Position numbers and translations under genes: made by a program
Notes under the pieces: generated by a model
Told to the model about the DNA's origin: nothing
What the model saw: the letters and a program-made list of their open reading frames with translations, nothing else
Database searches by the model: none
Shown here: in pieces, positions 17,271-28,654 of the stretch
How the letters are laid out: each line of letters starts with the position of its first letter
Position numbering within the stretch: position 1 is the first letter of the stretch
Assembly: GCA_019116805.1 (NCBI GenBank)
Contig: DXAV01000012.1
Span: forward strand, 1 to 44,644
Direction of reading: 5' to 3'
Origin: Candidatus Bacteroides merdavium
GTDB lineage: Bacteria > Bacteroidota > Bacteroidia > Bacteroidales > Bacteroidaceae
Length of the DNA: 44,644 bases

Positions 17271-18626
17271 ATGAACGTTTCATTGCAAAACATTGACAAG
17301 GTGAGCGCATTGCTTACCGTAAAGCTTGAGAAAGCTGACTACCAGGAGAAAGTTGACAAGGCCCTGAAGTCTTTCCGTCAGAAAGCTCAGATGCCTGGTT
17401 TCCGTAAAGGTATGGTTCCGATGAGCCTCGTTAAGAAGATGTACGGCAAGTCGGCTTTGGCTGAGGAAGTGAACAAGTTGCTTTCTGAAACCGTATATAA
17501 GTATATACAAGACAATAAGGTGAACATCCTGGGTGAGCCACTGCCTAACGAGGACAAGCAGCCCGCCATCGATTTCGATACGCAGGAAGAGTTCGAATTC
17601 CTGTTCGACATCGCACTGGCTCCCGAATTCAAGGCCGAGGTGAGCGCTGCCGACAAGGTGGATTACTACGACATCGAAGTAACCGACGAGATGGTGGACA
17701 ACCAGGTGAAAGCCTATACACAGCGTAACGGCAAGTACGACAAGGTAGATGTTTATACCGACAACGACATGTTGAAAGGTCTGCTGGCCGAGCTCGACGA
17801 GCAGGGCAATACGAAGGAAGGCGGTATTCAGGTAGAAGGTGCCGTGATGATGCCTTCTTATATGAAGAACGACGAGCAGAAAGCTATTTTTGCCAATGCC
17901 AAGGTGAACGACGTGCTCGTGTTCAACCCTCATGCCGCTTGGGACGGCAATCCTGCCGAGTTGGCTTCGCTGCTGAAGATCGACAAGGAAGCTGCTGCCG
18001 AAGTGAAATCCAACTTCAGCTATCAGGTAGAGGAAATCACCCGTTTCGTACCCGGTGACCTGAATCAGGAAATCTTCGACCAGGTATTCGGCGAAGGTGT
18101 GGTAAAGACGGAAGAAGAGTTCCGTGCCAAAGTGAAAGAGGCAATTGCCAAGCAGTTTGTGGCCGACAGCGACTACAAGTTCCTCATCGACCTGCGTAAG
18201 GTAATGATGGAAAAGGTTGGCAAGCTGGAGTTCCCCGACGCATTGCTGAAGCGTGTGATGTTGGCCAACAACGCCGACAAGGGTGAGAAGTTCGTGGAAG
18301 AAAACTACGACAAGAGTATCGAAGAGCTTACCTGGCACCTCATCAAGGAGCAGCTGGTGAAGGCCAATGACATCAAGGTTGAGCAGGAAGACATCACTAA
18401 CATGGCTAAGGAGTCAACTCGTGCTCAGTTTGCCATGTACGGTATGTTGAATGTACCCGATGAATTGCTGGAAAACTATGCCAAGGAAATGCTGAAGAAG
18501 AAAGAAAGCATTGAAGGCCTTGTAAACCGTGTTGTTGAGACGAAGTTGGCTGCTGCCGTGAAGCCTCAGGTTACGCTGGAACACAAGAGCATTTCGGCTG
18601 CCGACTTCAACAAGATGTTCGAATAA
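17271..18626 (+). CDS. tig: Trigger factor, ribosome-associated chaperone
   Basis: A 451-residue trigger factor, which binds nascent chains at the ribosome exit tunnel. The N-terminal domain carries the ribosome-binding signature, here PGFRKGMVP (about residues 43-51). The central FKBP-like domain is strongly diverged, as is usual in Bacteroidetes. The C-terminal domain is highly charged and helical, with a long stretch ending near NKMFE. The gene precedes clpP-clpX, the same order as in many bacteria. It has its own strong promoter and a 19-bp terminator, so it is transcribed apart from clpP. Confidence 0.93.
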   Translation: MNVSLQNIDKVSALLTVKLEKADYQEKVDKALKSFRQKAQMPGFRKGMVPMSLVKKMYGKSALAEEVNKLLSETVYKYIQDNKVNILGEPLPNEDKQPAIDFDTQEEFEFLFDIALAPEFKAEVSAADKVDYYDIEVTDEMVDNQVKAYTQRNGKYDKVDVYTDNDMLKGLLAELDEQGNTKEGGIQVEGAVMMPSYMKNDEQKAIFANAKVNDVLVFNPHAAWDGNPAELASLLKIDKEAAAEVKSNFSYQVEEITRFVPGDLNQEIFDQVFGEGVVKTEEEFRAKVKEAIAKQFVADSDYKFLIDLRKVMMEKVGKLEFPDALLKRVMLANNADKGEKFVEENYDKSIEELTWHLIKEQLVKANDIKVEQEDITNMAKESTRAQFAMYGMLNVPDELLENYAKEMLKKKESIEGLVNRVVETKLAAAVKPQVTLEHKSISAADFNKMFE

Positions 18627-18723
18627 AATATTGCGGGTGGTGCGCTGCGGATAGCTACCGGTTGCGGGGAAGGATGGAAAATTCTCCTCCTGCTTGTAGC
18701 TCGTAGCTTGTCACTTGTCACTG

Positions 18724-18770
18724 AAAATCGGGGATGTTTGAAAAACTCTTCAAACATCCCCGATTTTTTT
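18724..18770 (+). terminator. Very strong terminator between tig and clpP
   Basis: AAAATCGGGGATGTTTGAA (18724-18742) pairs perfectly over 19 bases with 18749-18767, with a 6-nt loop, and continues into a T run. The GGGGATGTTTGAA word of the left arm recurs at 34540-34552 in repeat array C. Confidence 0.9.
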
Positions 18771-18799
18771 GTGTCTCTCTATTCTTTTTTGTTTCTTTG
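18768..18799 (+). promoter_or_regulatory. Probable clpP-clpX promoter
   Basis: TTTG at 18768-18771, a 20-base spacer, and TTTCTTTG at 18792-18799. The -7 box differs from TAnnTTTG at its second base. The upstream box lies in the T tract of the tig terminator. The clpP start is 30 bases downstream. Confidence 0.5.
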
Positions 18800-18829
18800 C
18801 ATCCGCAATTAAAATATGTAGTAAGGATT

Positions 18830-19492
18830 ATGGATGATTTTAGAAAGTATGCTACCAAGCATTTGGGTATGAACAGCCTTGTGCTGGACGATGTCATCAA
18901 GTCTCAGGCCGGTTATCTGAACCCTTATATTCTGGAAGAACGTCAGCTTAACGTCACTCAGCTGGATGTATTTTCCCGTTTGATGATGGACCGCATCATC
19001 TTCTTGGGAACGCAGATTGACGATTATACGGCTAATACACTTCAGGCACAGTTATTATATCTTGATTCGGTTGATCCGGGCAAGGATATTTCTATTTATA
19101 TAAATTCTCCCGGCGGTTCGGTATATGCCGGACTGGGCATTTACGATACCATGCAGTTCATCAGCAGCGATGTTGCAACGATTTGTACAGGTATGGCAGC
19201 CAGCATGGCGGCTGTGCTGCTGGTGGCCGGTGCCGAAGGCAAACGCTCGGCCCTGACTCATTCGCGCGTCATGATCCATCAGCCGATGGGAGGGGCACAG
19301 GGACAGGCTTCGGATATCGAGATTACAGCCCGTGAGATTCAGAAATTGAAAAAGGAACTCTATACCATCATTGCCGATCATTCGCATACGCCTTTCGACA
19401 AGGTATGGGCCGACTCCGACCGCGATTATTGGATGACTGCGCAAGAGGCGAAAGAATATGGTATGGTGGATGAAGTGCTGATTAAGAAGTGA
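18830..19492 (+). CDS. clpP: ATP-dependent Clp protease proteolytic subunit
   Basis: A 220-residue serine protease subunit that forms the ClpXP barrel. The catalytic Ser125 is in GMAASMAAVLL, His150 in HSRVMIHQP, and an Asp follows in the DSDRDYWM region. INSPGGSV (about 91-98) lines the substrate groove. The ATG at 18830 was chosen because the open frame upstream of it runs back through the tig terminator hairpin and promoter. clpX begins one base after the clpP stop, so the two are translationally coupled. Confidence 0.96.
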   Translation: MDDFRKYATKHLGMNSLVLDDVIKSQAGYLNPYILEERQLNVTQLDVFSRLMMDRIIFLGTQIDDYTANTLQAQLLYLDSVDPGKDISIYINSPGGSVYAGLGIYDTMQFISSDVATICTGMAASMAAVLLVAGAEGKRSALTHSRVMIHQPMGGAQGQASDIEITAREIQKLKKELYTIIADHSHTPFDKVWADSDRDYWMTAQEAKEYGMVDEVLIKK

Positions 19493-19493
19493 T

Positions 19494-20738
19494 ATGGCAG
19501 ATTCGAGAAGAACTAAAAATAGATGTAGCTTTTGTGGACGTAGTGAGGATGAGGTTGGTTTCCTGATAACGGGAATGAATGGCTTTATCTGTGACTCATG
19601 TGCCATGCAGGCTTATGAGATAACGCAGGAGGCTATGGAGAGCAAGCGTAAGGACGGTACCAAGAGCCTGAACTTGAAGGAGCTTCCCAAGCCAATGGAA
19701 ATAAAGGAATTCCTCGATCAGTATGTTATCGGACAGGACGATGCCAAACGCTTCCTGTCTGTTTCGGTGTATAACCACTACAAGCGTCTGCTGCAGAAAG
19801 ACAGCGGCGACGATGTGGAGATTGAAAAGTCCAACATCATCATGGTGGGTAGTACGGGTACAGGCAAGACTTTGCTGGCGCGTACCATTGCCAAATTGTT
19901 GCATGTCCCCTTTACCATTGTGGACGCTACGGTGTTGACCGAGGCGGGTTATGTAGGTGAAGACATTGAAAGTATTCTGACCCGTCTGCTCCAGGTGGCC
20001 GACTATAATGTTCCTGAAGCCGAGCGGGGCATCGTGTTTATTGATGAGATAGACAAAATAGCCCGCAAGGGTGATAATCCCTCCATTACCCGCGATGTCA
20101 GTGGAGAGGGTGTACAGCAAGGATTGTTGAAGTTGCTGGAAGGCTCGGTGGTCAATGTTCCTCCTCAGGGCGGTCGCAAGCATCCCGAGCAGAAGATGAT
20201 TCCGGTCAACACCAAGAACATCTTGTTTATTTGCGGTGGTGCCTTCGACGGTATTGAGAAGAAGATTGCACAGCGTCTGAATACTCATGTGGTGGGTTAT
20301 AATGCGGTGCGCAACACGGCTGCTGTTGACAAGGGGAACTTGATGCAGTATATTGCGCCTCAGGATCTGAAGTCTTTCGGGCTGATACCGGAAATAATAG
20401 GACGTCTGCCCGTGCTGACTTATCTGAATCCGTTGGATCGGGCGGCTCTCCGTTCTATCTTGACGGAACCCAAAAATTCCATTATCAAGCAGTACGTCAA
20501 ACTGTTCGAAATGGACGGGGTGAAGCTGGATTTCGAAGAGGCTGTGTTCGAATATATCGTGGACAAGGCTGTGGAATATAAGCTGGGAGCACGCGGACTG
20601 CGTTCCATCGTGGAGACCATCATGATGGATGCCATGTTCGAGATGCCGTCTGAGGGGAAAGATTCTTTTACCGTAACGTTGGACTATGCCAAACGCCAGT
20701 TGGAAAAAGCCAATATTGCCAGGCTACAGAATGCTTAA
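19494..20738 (+). CDS. clpX: ATP-dependent Clp protease ATP-binding subunit ClpX
   Basis: A 414-residue AAA+ unfoldase that feeds substrates to ClpP. The N-terminal zinc-binding domain has Cys11, Cys14, Cys33 and Cys36. Walker A GSTGTGKT is at 119-126 and Walker B is [10 protein letters not shown]. Sensor and arginine-finger regions follow, with [12 protein letters not shown] and [10 protein letters not shown] near the C-terminus. The IGF-type loop that docks on ClpP is present here as [10 protein letters not shown]. Length and domain order are normal. It starts one base after clpP. Confidence 0.97.
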   Translation: MADSRRTKNRCSFCGRSEDEVGFLITGMNGFICDSCAMQAYEITQEAMESKRKDGTKSLNLKELPKPMEIKEFLDQYVIGQDDAKRFLSVSVYNHYKRLLQKDSGDDVEIEKSNIIMVGSTGTGKTLLARTIAKLLHVPFTIVDATVLTEAGYVGEDIESILTRLLQVADYNVPEAERGIVFIDEIDKIARKGDNPSITRDVSGEGVQQGLLKLLEGSVVNVPPQGGRKHPEQKMIPVNTKNILFICGGAFDGIEKKIAQRLNTHVVGYNAVRNTAAVDKGNLMQYIAPQDLKSFGLIPEIIGRLPVLTYLNPLDRAALRSILTEPKNSIIKQYVKLFEMDGVKLDFEEAVFEYIVDKAVEYKLGARGLRSIVETIMMDAMFEMPSEGKDSFTVTLDYAKRQLEKANIARLQNA

Positions 20739-20804
20739 CAGCAGGAAATGGGGTGTAAGAAGCTTTTTTAGCGTTTTTTCCTAAAAATATTCGGTGCATT
20801 TTGC

Positions 20805-20834
20805 TTGAAAATTGAGAAGTTGTTTATAACTTTG
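20805..20834 (+). promoter_or_regulatory. Promoter upstream of recQ
   Basis: TTG at 20805-20807, a 19-base spacer, and TAACTTTG at 20827-20834, an exact TAnnTTTG -7 box. The recQ start is 83 bases further on. Confidence 0.65.
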
Positions 20835-20917
20835 TTAGGACTCTTGGAAAAGTTGAATGATTTTCAGGAGGAGAGAGATAAAAGAACGTTTAATAAACAA
20901 CATTCTAAATTAGAGAC

Positions 20918-23101
20918 ATGGCAGGGAAGAATATCAATTTGACAGACCAGCTGAAGAAATATTTCGGGTTCGACACATTCAAGGGAAATCAGGAGGCTAT
21001 TATCCGGAATCTGTTGGATGGCAACGACACGTTTGTTCTGATGCCTACCGGCGGAGGAAAATCTTTGTGTTACCAGTTGCCTTCTTTGTTGATGGATGGG
21101 ACAGCCATTGTCATTTCTCCTTTGATTGCGTTGATGAAGAATCAGGTAGATGCCATGCGTAACTTCAGCGAAGAAGACGGAGTGGCACATTTCATCAATT
21201 CTTCCCTTAACAAGACTGCCATTGATCAGGTGAAGTCGGATATTCTTAGCGGAAAAACCAAATTGCTCTATGTAGCTCCGGAGTCGTTGACGAAAGATGA
21301 GTACGTAGAATTCCTGAGGACGGTGAAAATTTCATTCTATGCGGTGGATGAGGCGCATTGTATTTCAGAGTGGGGACACGACTTCCGTCCTGAATACCGC
21401 CGCATCCGGCCTATTATCAATGAAATAGGAAAGGCTCCTTTGATTGCCTTGACAGCTACCGCTACGCCAAAAGTGCAACATGATATCCAGAAAAACCTGG
21501 GCATGGCGAATGCAAAGGTCTTCAAGTCGTCGTTTAATCGTCCTAATCTCTATTATGAGGTGCGACCTAAAACGAACAATATAGACAAGGATATCATCAA
21601 ATTCATTAAAAACAATCCGGAGAAATCCGGAATTATCTATTGCCTTAGCCGCAAGAAGGTGGAGGAACTGGCTGAAGTGTTGCAGGCGAACGGTATCAAT
21701 GCCCGTCCCTATCATGCCGGTATGGATTCGGCTACACGTTCTCAGAATCAGGATGACTTCCTGATGGAGAAGATTGATGTTATCGTGGCTACTATTGCTT
21801 TTGGTATGGGAATCGATAAACCGGATGTACGTTTTGTTATTCATTATGACATCCCCAAAAGTCTGGAAGGCTACTATCAGGAAACGGGACGTGCGGGGCG
21901 CGACGGCGGAGAAGGACAGTGCATCACTTTCTATACGAACAAGGACTTGCAGAAACTGGAGAAGTTCATGCAGGGCAAACCTGTGGCAGAACAGGAAATA
22001 GGCAAGCAGCTTCTGTTGGAAACGGCTGCATATGCCGAGTCCTCTGTATGTCGTCGCAAGACGCTCTTACATTATTTTGGTGAAGAATATACGGAGGAAA
22101 ATTGTGGAAATTGTGACAATTGTTTAAATCCTAAAAAACAAGTGGAAGCTCAAGACTTATTGTGTACTGTAATTGAAACGGTTCTCGCTGTAAAGGAGAA
22201 CTTCAAGTCGGACTATATTATAGATATCATTTTGGGACACGAAACTTCGGAAGTGCAGGCTCATTTGCATGAAGATCTGGAAGTGTTCGGTTCTGGAATG
22301 GGTGAAGAAGAAAAAACATGGAATGCGGTTATTCGTCAGGCATTGATTGCCGGTTACTTGAGTAAGGATGTAGAAAACTATGGCTTGCTGAAGGTGACGG
22401 ACGACGGAAAGAAGTTCCTCAAGCATCCTAAGTCGTTCAAAATCACGGAAGATAATGATTTTGAGGAAGTGGAGGAGGAAGCTCCTGCGCGAGGTGGAGG
22501 TGCTTGTGCGGTGGATCCCGCCTTGTATTCCATGCTGAAAGACTTGCGGAAAAAGTTGTCCAAGCATTTGGAGGTACCTCCTTATGTTATTTTCCAGGAT
22601 CCTTCACTGGAGGCGATGGCAACCATTTATCCTATTACGTTGGAGGAGTTGCAGAATATTCCGGGCGTTGGAGCCGGAAAGGCAAAACGCTATGGTGAGG
22701 AATTCTGTAAACTGATTAAGCGGCATTGTGAAGAAAATGAGATTGAACGTCCGGAAGACTTGCGTGTGCGTACCGTGGCCAACAAGTCCAAGATGAAGGT
22801 GGCTATTATCCAGGCCATCGACCGTAAGGTTGCTCTCGATGATATCGCTGTGTCGAAAGGTATCGAATTCGACGAGTTGCTGGATGAAATAGAGGCTATC
22901 GTTTATTCAGGTACCAAGCTGAACATTGATTATTTCCTGGAGGAAATCATGGACGAAGACCATATGTTGGACATTTATGACTATTTCAAGGAATCGACTA
23001 CGGACAACATTGACGATGCACTGGAAGAACTGGGCGATGATTTCACAGAAGAAGAAGTTCGGTTGGTGCGCATCAAGTTCATCTCTGAGATGGCAAACTG
23101 A
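20918..23101 (+). CDS. recQ: ATP-dependent DNA helicase RecQ
   Basis: A 727-residue 3'-5' DNA helicase used in recombinational repair. Helicase motif I is MPTGGGKS (42-49) and motif II is DEAH (144-147) followed by the aromatic-rich CISEWGHDFRPEY. Motif VI is QETGRAGRDG. The RQC zinc site has cysteines in SVCRRK and NCGNCDNC. An HRDC domain lies at about 525-600. About 120 further acidic residues at the C-terminus make the protein longer than Escherichia coli RecQ, as in other Bacteroides. It has its own promoter and precedes guaB. Confidence 0.96.
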   Translation: MAGKNINLTDQLKKYFGFDTFKGNQEAIIRNLLDGNDTFVLMPTGGGKSLCYQLPSLLMDGTAIVISPLIALMKNQVDAMRNFSEEDGVAHFINSSLNKTAIDQVKSDILSGKTKLLYVAPESLTKDEYVEFLRTVKISFYAVDEAHCISEWGHDFRPEYRRIRPIINEIGKAPLIALTATATPKVQHDIQKNLGMANAKVFKSSFNRPNLYYEVRPKTNNIDKDIIKFIKNNPEKSGIIYCLSRKKVEELAEVLQANGINARPYHAGMDSATRSQNQDDFLMEKIDVIVATIAFGMGIDKPDVRFVIHYDIPKSLEGYYQETGRAGRDGGEGQCITFYTNKDLQKLEKFMQGKPVAEQEIGKQLLLETAAYAESSVCRRKTLLHYFGEEYTEENCGNCDNCLNPKKQVEAQDLLCTVIETVLAVKENFKSDYIIDIILGHETSEVQAHLHEDLEVFGSGMGEEEKTWNAVIRQALIAGYLSKDVENYGLLKVTDDGKKFLKHPKSFKITEDNDFEEVEEEAPARGGGACAVDPALYSMLKDLRKKLSKHLEVPPYVIFQDPSLEAMATIYPITLEELQNIPGVGAGKAKRYGEEFCKLIKRHCEENEIERPEDLRVRTVANKSKMKVAIIQAIDRKVALDDIAVSKGIEFDELLDEIEAIVYSGTKLNIDYFLEEIMDEDHMLDIYDYFKESTTDNIDDALEELGDDFTEEEVRLVRIKFISEMAN

Positions 23102-23117
23102 TATTCTTCAGGTATAA

Positions 23118-24674
<1,557 letters not shown>

Positions 24675-24696
24675 AGTGATGTTTTTTTGAATAATT

Positions 24697-24770
24697 GACA
24701 CGGACAGCACACGTCTTGCAGAAAATCTTTGGAGAGATGACTGTAGAAAGGTGTTGTCCGTGTCTGTTTT
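24697..24770 (+). terminator. Likely terminator after guaB
   Basis: GACACGGACAGCAC (24697-24710) pairs with GTGTTGTCCGTGTC (24751-24764), with one G-U pair and a 40-nt loop, followed by TGTTTTTA. The long loop makes this less typical. Confidence 0.5.
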
Positions 24771-24800
24771 TATGAGATTTGCGTTTGTCGTTTGGAAATA

Positions 24801-26333
24801 ATGAAGTTGAAGTATTTGTGTTTGTGTGTATTCGCTTGGGCTGCGTTAGGCTTGTGCCGGGCGCAATCTGAGGCTGTACTGATGTTTGTAGAAGGTCAGC
24901 CTGTCGGATTGGATGAATACAGGTGTTTCTGTTCCAGACGTACAGGAGCTGATGCGGAACTGGAACGTTTCGTGGACTTCAAGCTTAAGGCTTTGGCTGC
25001 CCGGAAGGCCTCGTTGGATACATTGGGTGATGTACGGTTGGCTCTGAGAAATCATCGTAGCAGACTGGTACAGGAATGTCTGCTTGGTAGTAGCCGAACG
25101 GACTCGGTGGCAGGTGAATGTTATCGCTCTTTGCAAACGGGAAAATATACAGGTCGCGTACGGGTGAGTCACATATTCAAATACATTCCTCAGAATGTGC
25201 CTGTGCGAATGCTTGCTGAAATTGAAGCGGAATTGGACTCTCTCTATCGGGGTTTGCAGAATGGGCAGATGTCTTTTGATAGCTGTGTAAAGTGCTTTTC
25301 TGAGGATAAAGAACCCTTTTGGGTTATTCCTTTGCAGATGCCGGTCGAGTTTGAGGATGTTGTGTTTACATTGCAGGTCGGTGAGATTTCTCAGCCCTTC
25401 TTTACACCTCAGGGTATTCATATTGTGAAGGTGCTGGAGAGGGAAGACCTTCCTTCTTTTGATGAGTTGCGCGACAGGCTGGTAGAACGACAGTTCGGTC
25501 ATGTTGACAGTCGTTTGCTCGCTTCATCCATCGATTCCTTGAAACAATGTTATGGATATACCCTGGAAAAATCTGGTGTAGAAGATTTGTTGCGGACTGG
25601 AAGCACGGACAAGGTTTTGTTTGTATTGAATGGGAAAGCGTATGCCGGGGCCGATTTTGCATTGTTTGCAAAATCTTACCCTGCTTCTCTCGGCAGGCAG
25701 TTGGAGGCTTTCATTGCAAAGTCTGTGTGGGATTGTGCTTATGCACGATTGGGATTGGATGATATGGCTTTGCGGGAAAATTTGTGCTTTTTCGGTGATA
25801 GCTTGTTGGGTAGTGCGATGACACGTTTGGCGGTTGACAATCGTGTGAAGGGTGATACAGCGGGTGTGGCAAGGTATTTCGAAGCACACACCAAGCGATA
25901 TTATTGGCCCGAGGCACGCTACGATGGAATTGTCTTACATTGTAAGACGAAGCGTGTCTCCAAACGGGTACGTAAGTTTCTGAAAAAACTCCCGTCAGAC
26001 GAATGGGAGGACGCTATTCGTTTAGGGGTAAATGCTGGCGAACAGATTGAAGTCGTGGCAGAGCGCGGTCTGTTTGCGCCTGGAGACAATGCGTTTGTCG
26101 ATAGCCGGATTTTCAAGAAAGGGAAACCCGAAGCTTTGGCAGATTATCCTTATTGGGTGGTTTTGGGAAAAAAGGTTAAGGGGCCAGACTGCTGGGAGGA
26201 GGTCGGTTTACAGGTTTGGACAGATTATCGTACAGATATGGAGGAGTCCTGGAAGCGTCAACTTCGTCGTAAATTTAAGGTTGAAATAAACGAAGAGGTT
26301 TTAAAAACCGTTAATTCTCACGGAGGCAATTGA
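24801..26333 (+). CDS. Periplasmic PpiC-type peptidyl-prolyl isomerase
   Basis: A 510-residue exported protein. A signal peptide (about 1-21, ending LCRAQ) leads to a parvulin/rotamase domain at about residues 117-213, seen in RVRVSHIFKYIP, SFDSCVKCFSED and GEISQPFFTPQGIHIVKVL. The second half is less conserved but contains another SurA-like helical segment and a degenerate second parvulin unit. It likely helps fold outer-membrane or periplasmic proteins. Two further genes of related type follow immediately (26361 and 27241), so this is the first of a three-gene folding cassette. The ATG at 24801 starts the signal peptide. Confidence 0.8.
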   Translation: MKLKYLCLCVFAWAALGLCRAQSEAVLMFVEGQPVGLDEYRCFCSRRTGADAELERFVDFKLKALAARKASLDTLGDVRLALRNHRSRLVQECLLGSSRTDSVAGECYRSLQTGKYTGRVRVSHIFKYIPQNVPVRMLAEIEAELDSLYRGLQNGQMSFDSCVKCFSEDKEPFWVIPLQMPVEFEDVVFTLQVGEISQPFFTPQGIHIVKVLEREDLPSFDELRDRLVERQFGHVDSRLLASSIDSLKQCYGYTLEKSGVEDLLRTGSTDKVLFVLNGKAYAGADFALFAKSYPASLGRQLEAFIAKSVWDCAYARLGLDDMALRENLCFFGDSLLGSAMTRLAVDNRVKGDTAGVARYFEAHTKRYYWPEARYDGIVLHCKTKRVSKRVRKFLKKLPSDEWEDAIRLGVNAGEQIEVVAERGLFAPGDNAFVDSRIFKKGKPEALADYPYWVVLGKKVKGPDCWEEVGLQVWTDYRTDMEESWKRQLRRKFKVEINEEVLKTVNSHGGN

Positions 26334-26360
26334 TTAAACCACTATCTTCGTACGTCAAAT

Positions 26361-27230
26361 ATGGAAAAAAAACTGGCAATGCGAAAAATCTGTCTGTTGG
26401 GGCTGTGTCTGCTTGTTACAGGTGCCTGTAAGAAGCCGCAGTACGACCATAAGGGGAAGACCCCTTTGGTGGAATTGAACGGCAATTTCCTTTACAAGGA
26501 AGATTTGGCCGCCGTACAACCTGCCGGGCAAAGTCCGGATGACAGTTTGTTGTTTGCCGAACATTATATTCGTAACTGGGCGGAAGATATTCTGTTGTAT
26601 GAGAAGGCCCGGGATAATATCCCCAATAACGATGAAATAGAGAGGCTGGTGCATAATTATCGGAAAGCTCTGATTATGCATACCTATCAGCAGGCACTGA
26701 TTCATCAGAAGTTGTCCGAAGAGATTACGGAGGAGGAATTGCAGGCCTATTATGAACAGAATAAGACTGCGTTCAAGGCTGATGCTCCTCTGATGCGTGG
26801 ATTGTTTATTAAAGTTCCGTTGACGGCTCCTCGGCTTGCACGGGTACGTCAGTGGTATAAGGATGAAAGGCAGTCGGCCGTGGAACATCTGGAGAAATAC
26901 AGCTTGCAGAATGCTGTGAAGTATGAATACTTTTATGATAAATGGGTACCTGCTTCGGAGATTCTGTCCTGGATTCCGTTGAATGAGCGGGATGTGGATG
27001 CTTACTTCTCTCGCAATCGTCGGGTGGAAGTCAAAGATACGGCCTTTTGGTATTTTCTGAATGTGACGGATTATATACCCACGGGGATGCAAGAACCTTA
27101 TGAGGCGGCTAGACCGTTGGTAAACGACATGGTGCTGAATAAAAAGCAAGTGGAATTTCTGAATCAAGTCAGAGACGATTTGTATAGGCAGGCCATGGAC
27201 GATGGAAAGATAAAATATTGTGAGAATTAA
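26361..27230 (+). CDS. SurA-N-like periplasmic lipoprotein
   Basis: A 289-residue putative lipoprotein with lipobox LVTGAC (Cys23 from the ATG at 26361, Cys17 from the ATG at 26379). The part after the Cys has the helical pattern of SurA N-terminal regions (ELNGNFLYKEDLAAV, then a long basic/acidic helix stretch). A recognisable parvulin catalytic domain is not seen. This suggests a chaperone-like anchor or binding partner without isomerase activity. It is flanked by two parvulin proteins, with gaps of 27 and 10 bases, so an operon is very likely. The function is inferred from context. Confidence 0.6.
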   Translation: MEKKLAMRKICLLGLCLLVTGACKKPQYDHKGKTPLVELNGNFLYKEDLAAVQPAGQSPDDSLLFAEHYIRNWAEDILLYEKARDNIPNNDEIERLVHNYRKALIMHTYQQALIHQKLSEEITEEELQAYYEQNKTAFKADAPLMRGLFIKVPLTAPRLARVRQWYKDERQSAVEHLEKYSLQNAVKYEYFYDKWVPASEILSWIPLNERDVDAYFSRNRRVEVKDTAFWYFLNVTDYIPTGMQEPYEAARPLVNDMVLNKKQVEFLNQVRDDLYRQAMDDGKIKYCEN

Positions 27231-27240
27231 GATAGTAGGA

Positions 27241-28608
27241 ATGAAAAAGTGTGTGAACGTTAAGTTTGTAGTTTTGCTGGCTTTCATGCTGCTGCCATTC
27301 ATGCCATCCTGGGGACAGGATAATGTCATTGACGAAGTGGTTTGGGTAGTGGGTGATGAAGCCATTTTGAAGTCCGATGTAGAAGAAGTGCGTTTGGATG
27401 CGTTGTATAATGGGCGTAAGTTCGACGGTGATCCTTATTGTGTTATTCCGGAAGAAATAGCCGTACAGAAATTGTTCCTGCATCAGGCGGCTTTGGATAG
27501 TATTGAGGTGTCTGAGAGCGAAGTGGTCAGCCAGGTGGATTTTATGATCAATCAGTACATCAGCCGTATCGGTTCCATGGAGAAGATGGAGGAATATTGG
27601 AATAAGAGTGCCACGCAGATCCGGGAAACTTTGCGCGAGAATGCTCGTGAGGGATTGACGGTGCAGCGTATGCAGCAGAAGCTGGTGGGTGAAGTGAAAA
27701 TAACTCCAGCCGAGGTACGTCGCTATTATCAAAACCTACCCCAGGACAGTATCCCCTATATCCCTACGCAAGTGGAGGTGCAGATTATCACCCAAAAACC
27801 GCGTATCCCAATAGAGGAGGTTGAGGATGTGAAAAGGCGTCTGCGTGAGTTCACTGACCGTATCAACAAGGGCGAAACCAGTTTCTCTACCTTGGCGCGT
27901 ATGTATTCCGAGGATCGTGCTTCGGCTATCAACGGTGGTGAGATGCCTTTCTATGGCCGTGGTCAGCTTGATCCTGCTTTTGCCAATGTGGCATTCAATC
28001 TGCAGGATCCTACCAAGGTGTCCAAAGTGGTGGAGTCGGAGTATGGTTTCCATATTATCCAGCTGATCGAGAAGCGTGGCGACCGCATTAAAGTGCGTCA
28101 CATCCTGCTTCGTCCGCACATTCCGGAAAGCGCTTTGGAGGCTGGTATGGCTCGTCTGGATTCTATTGCTGACGATATCCGTAATAAAAAGTTCACGTTT
28201 GAAGAGGCTGCGGCTGTTATTTCGCAGGATAAGGACACTCGCAACAATCATGGTTTGCTGCCCAATCCCAATACCAATACATCGAAGTTCGAAATGCAGG
28301 AGCTTCCTCCTGAAATTGCTAAAGTAGTAGATAAAATGAATGTGGGTGAGATTTCCGAGGCTTTTACCATGATTCCTGAAAAGACCGGTAAGGAAGAGTG
28401 TGTCATTGTCAAGCTGAAGAGTCGCATCAACGGACACAAGGCCACCATTACGGACGATTATCAGAACCTGAAAGACCTGGTTCTCGAGAAGCGTCGTGCC
28501 GAAGTGCTGGATAAGTGGATACGCGAGAAACAGCGTCACACTTATGTTCGAATCAAGGAAGGATGGAACCAGTGTGAGTTCAAGTATCCGGGATGGATTA
28601 AGGATTAA
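27241..28608 (+). CDS. surA: SurA-like periplasmic chaperone with two parvulin domains
   Basis: A 455-residue exported protein of SurA layout. A signal peptide ends near residue 26 (SWGQ). The SurA N-terminal chaperone region, starting VIDEVVWVVGDEAILKSDVE, covers about 27-170. Two parvulin domains follow: about 177-275 (GETSFSTLARMYSED, GGEMPFYGRGQLDP) and about 280-385 (IKVRHILLRP, FEEAAAVISQDKDT). SurA escorts beta-barrel proteins to the BAM complex. The ATG at 27241 was preferred over the GTG at 27220 because the latter overlaps the preceding stop. It is the third folding factor in a row. Confidence 0.9.
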   Translation: MKKCVNVKFVVLLAFMLLPFMPSWGQDNVIDEVVWVVGDEAILKSDVEEVRLDALYNGRKFDGDPYCVIPEEIAVQKLFLHQAALDSIEVSESEVVSQVDFMINQYISRIGSMEKMEEYWNKSATQIRETLRENAREGLTVQRMQQKLVGEVKITPAEVRRYYQNLPQDSIPYIPTQVEVQIITQKPRIPIEEVEDVKRRLREFTDRINKGETSFSTLARMYSEDRASAINGGEMPFYGRGQLDPAFANVAFNLQDPTKVSKVVESEYGFHIIQLIEKRGDRIKVRHILLRPHIPESALEAGMARLDSIADDIRNKKFTFEEAAAVISQDKDTRNNHGLLPNPNTNTSKFEMQELPPEIAKVVDKMNVGEISEAFTMIPEKTGKEECVIVKLKSRINGHKATITDDYQNLKDLVLEKRRAEVLDKWIREKQRHTYVRIKEGWNQCEFKYPGWIKD

Positions 28609-28654
28609 GTCCGCTTGCCTTTATTAGGCAGCCGATGAACGTAAGACTTACAAT

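Noticed and set aside
18734..18829. Extended N-terminus for ClpP
   Set aside because: These in-frame codons run through the tig terminator hairpin and the clpP promoter; the family N-terminus starts at 18830.
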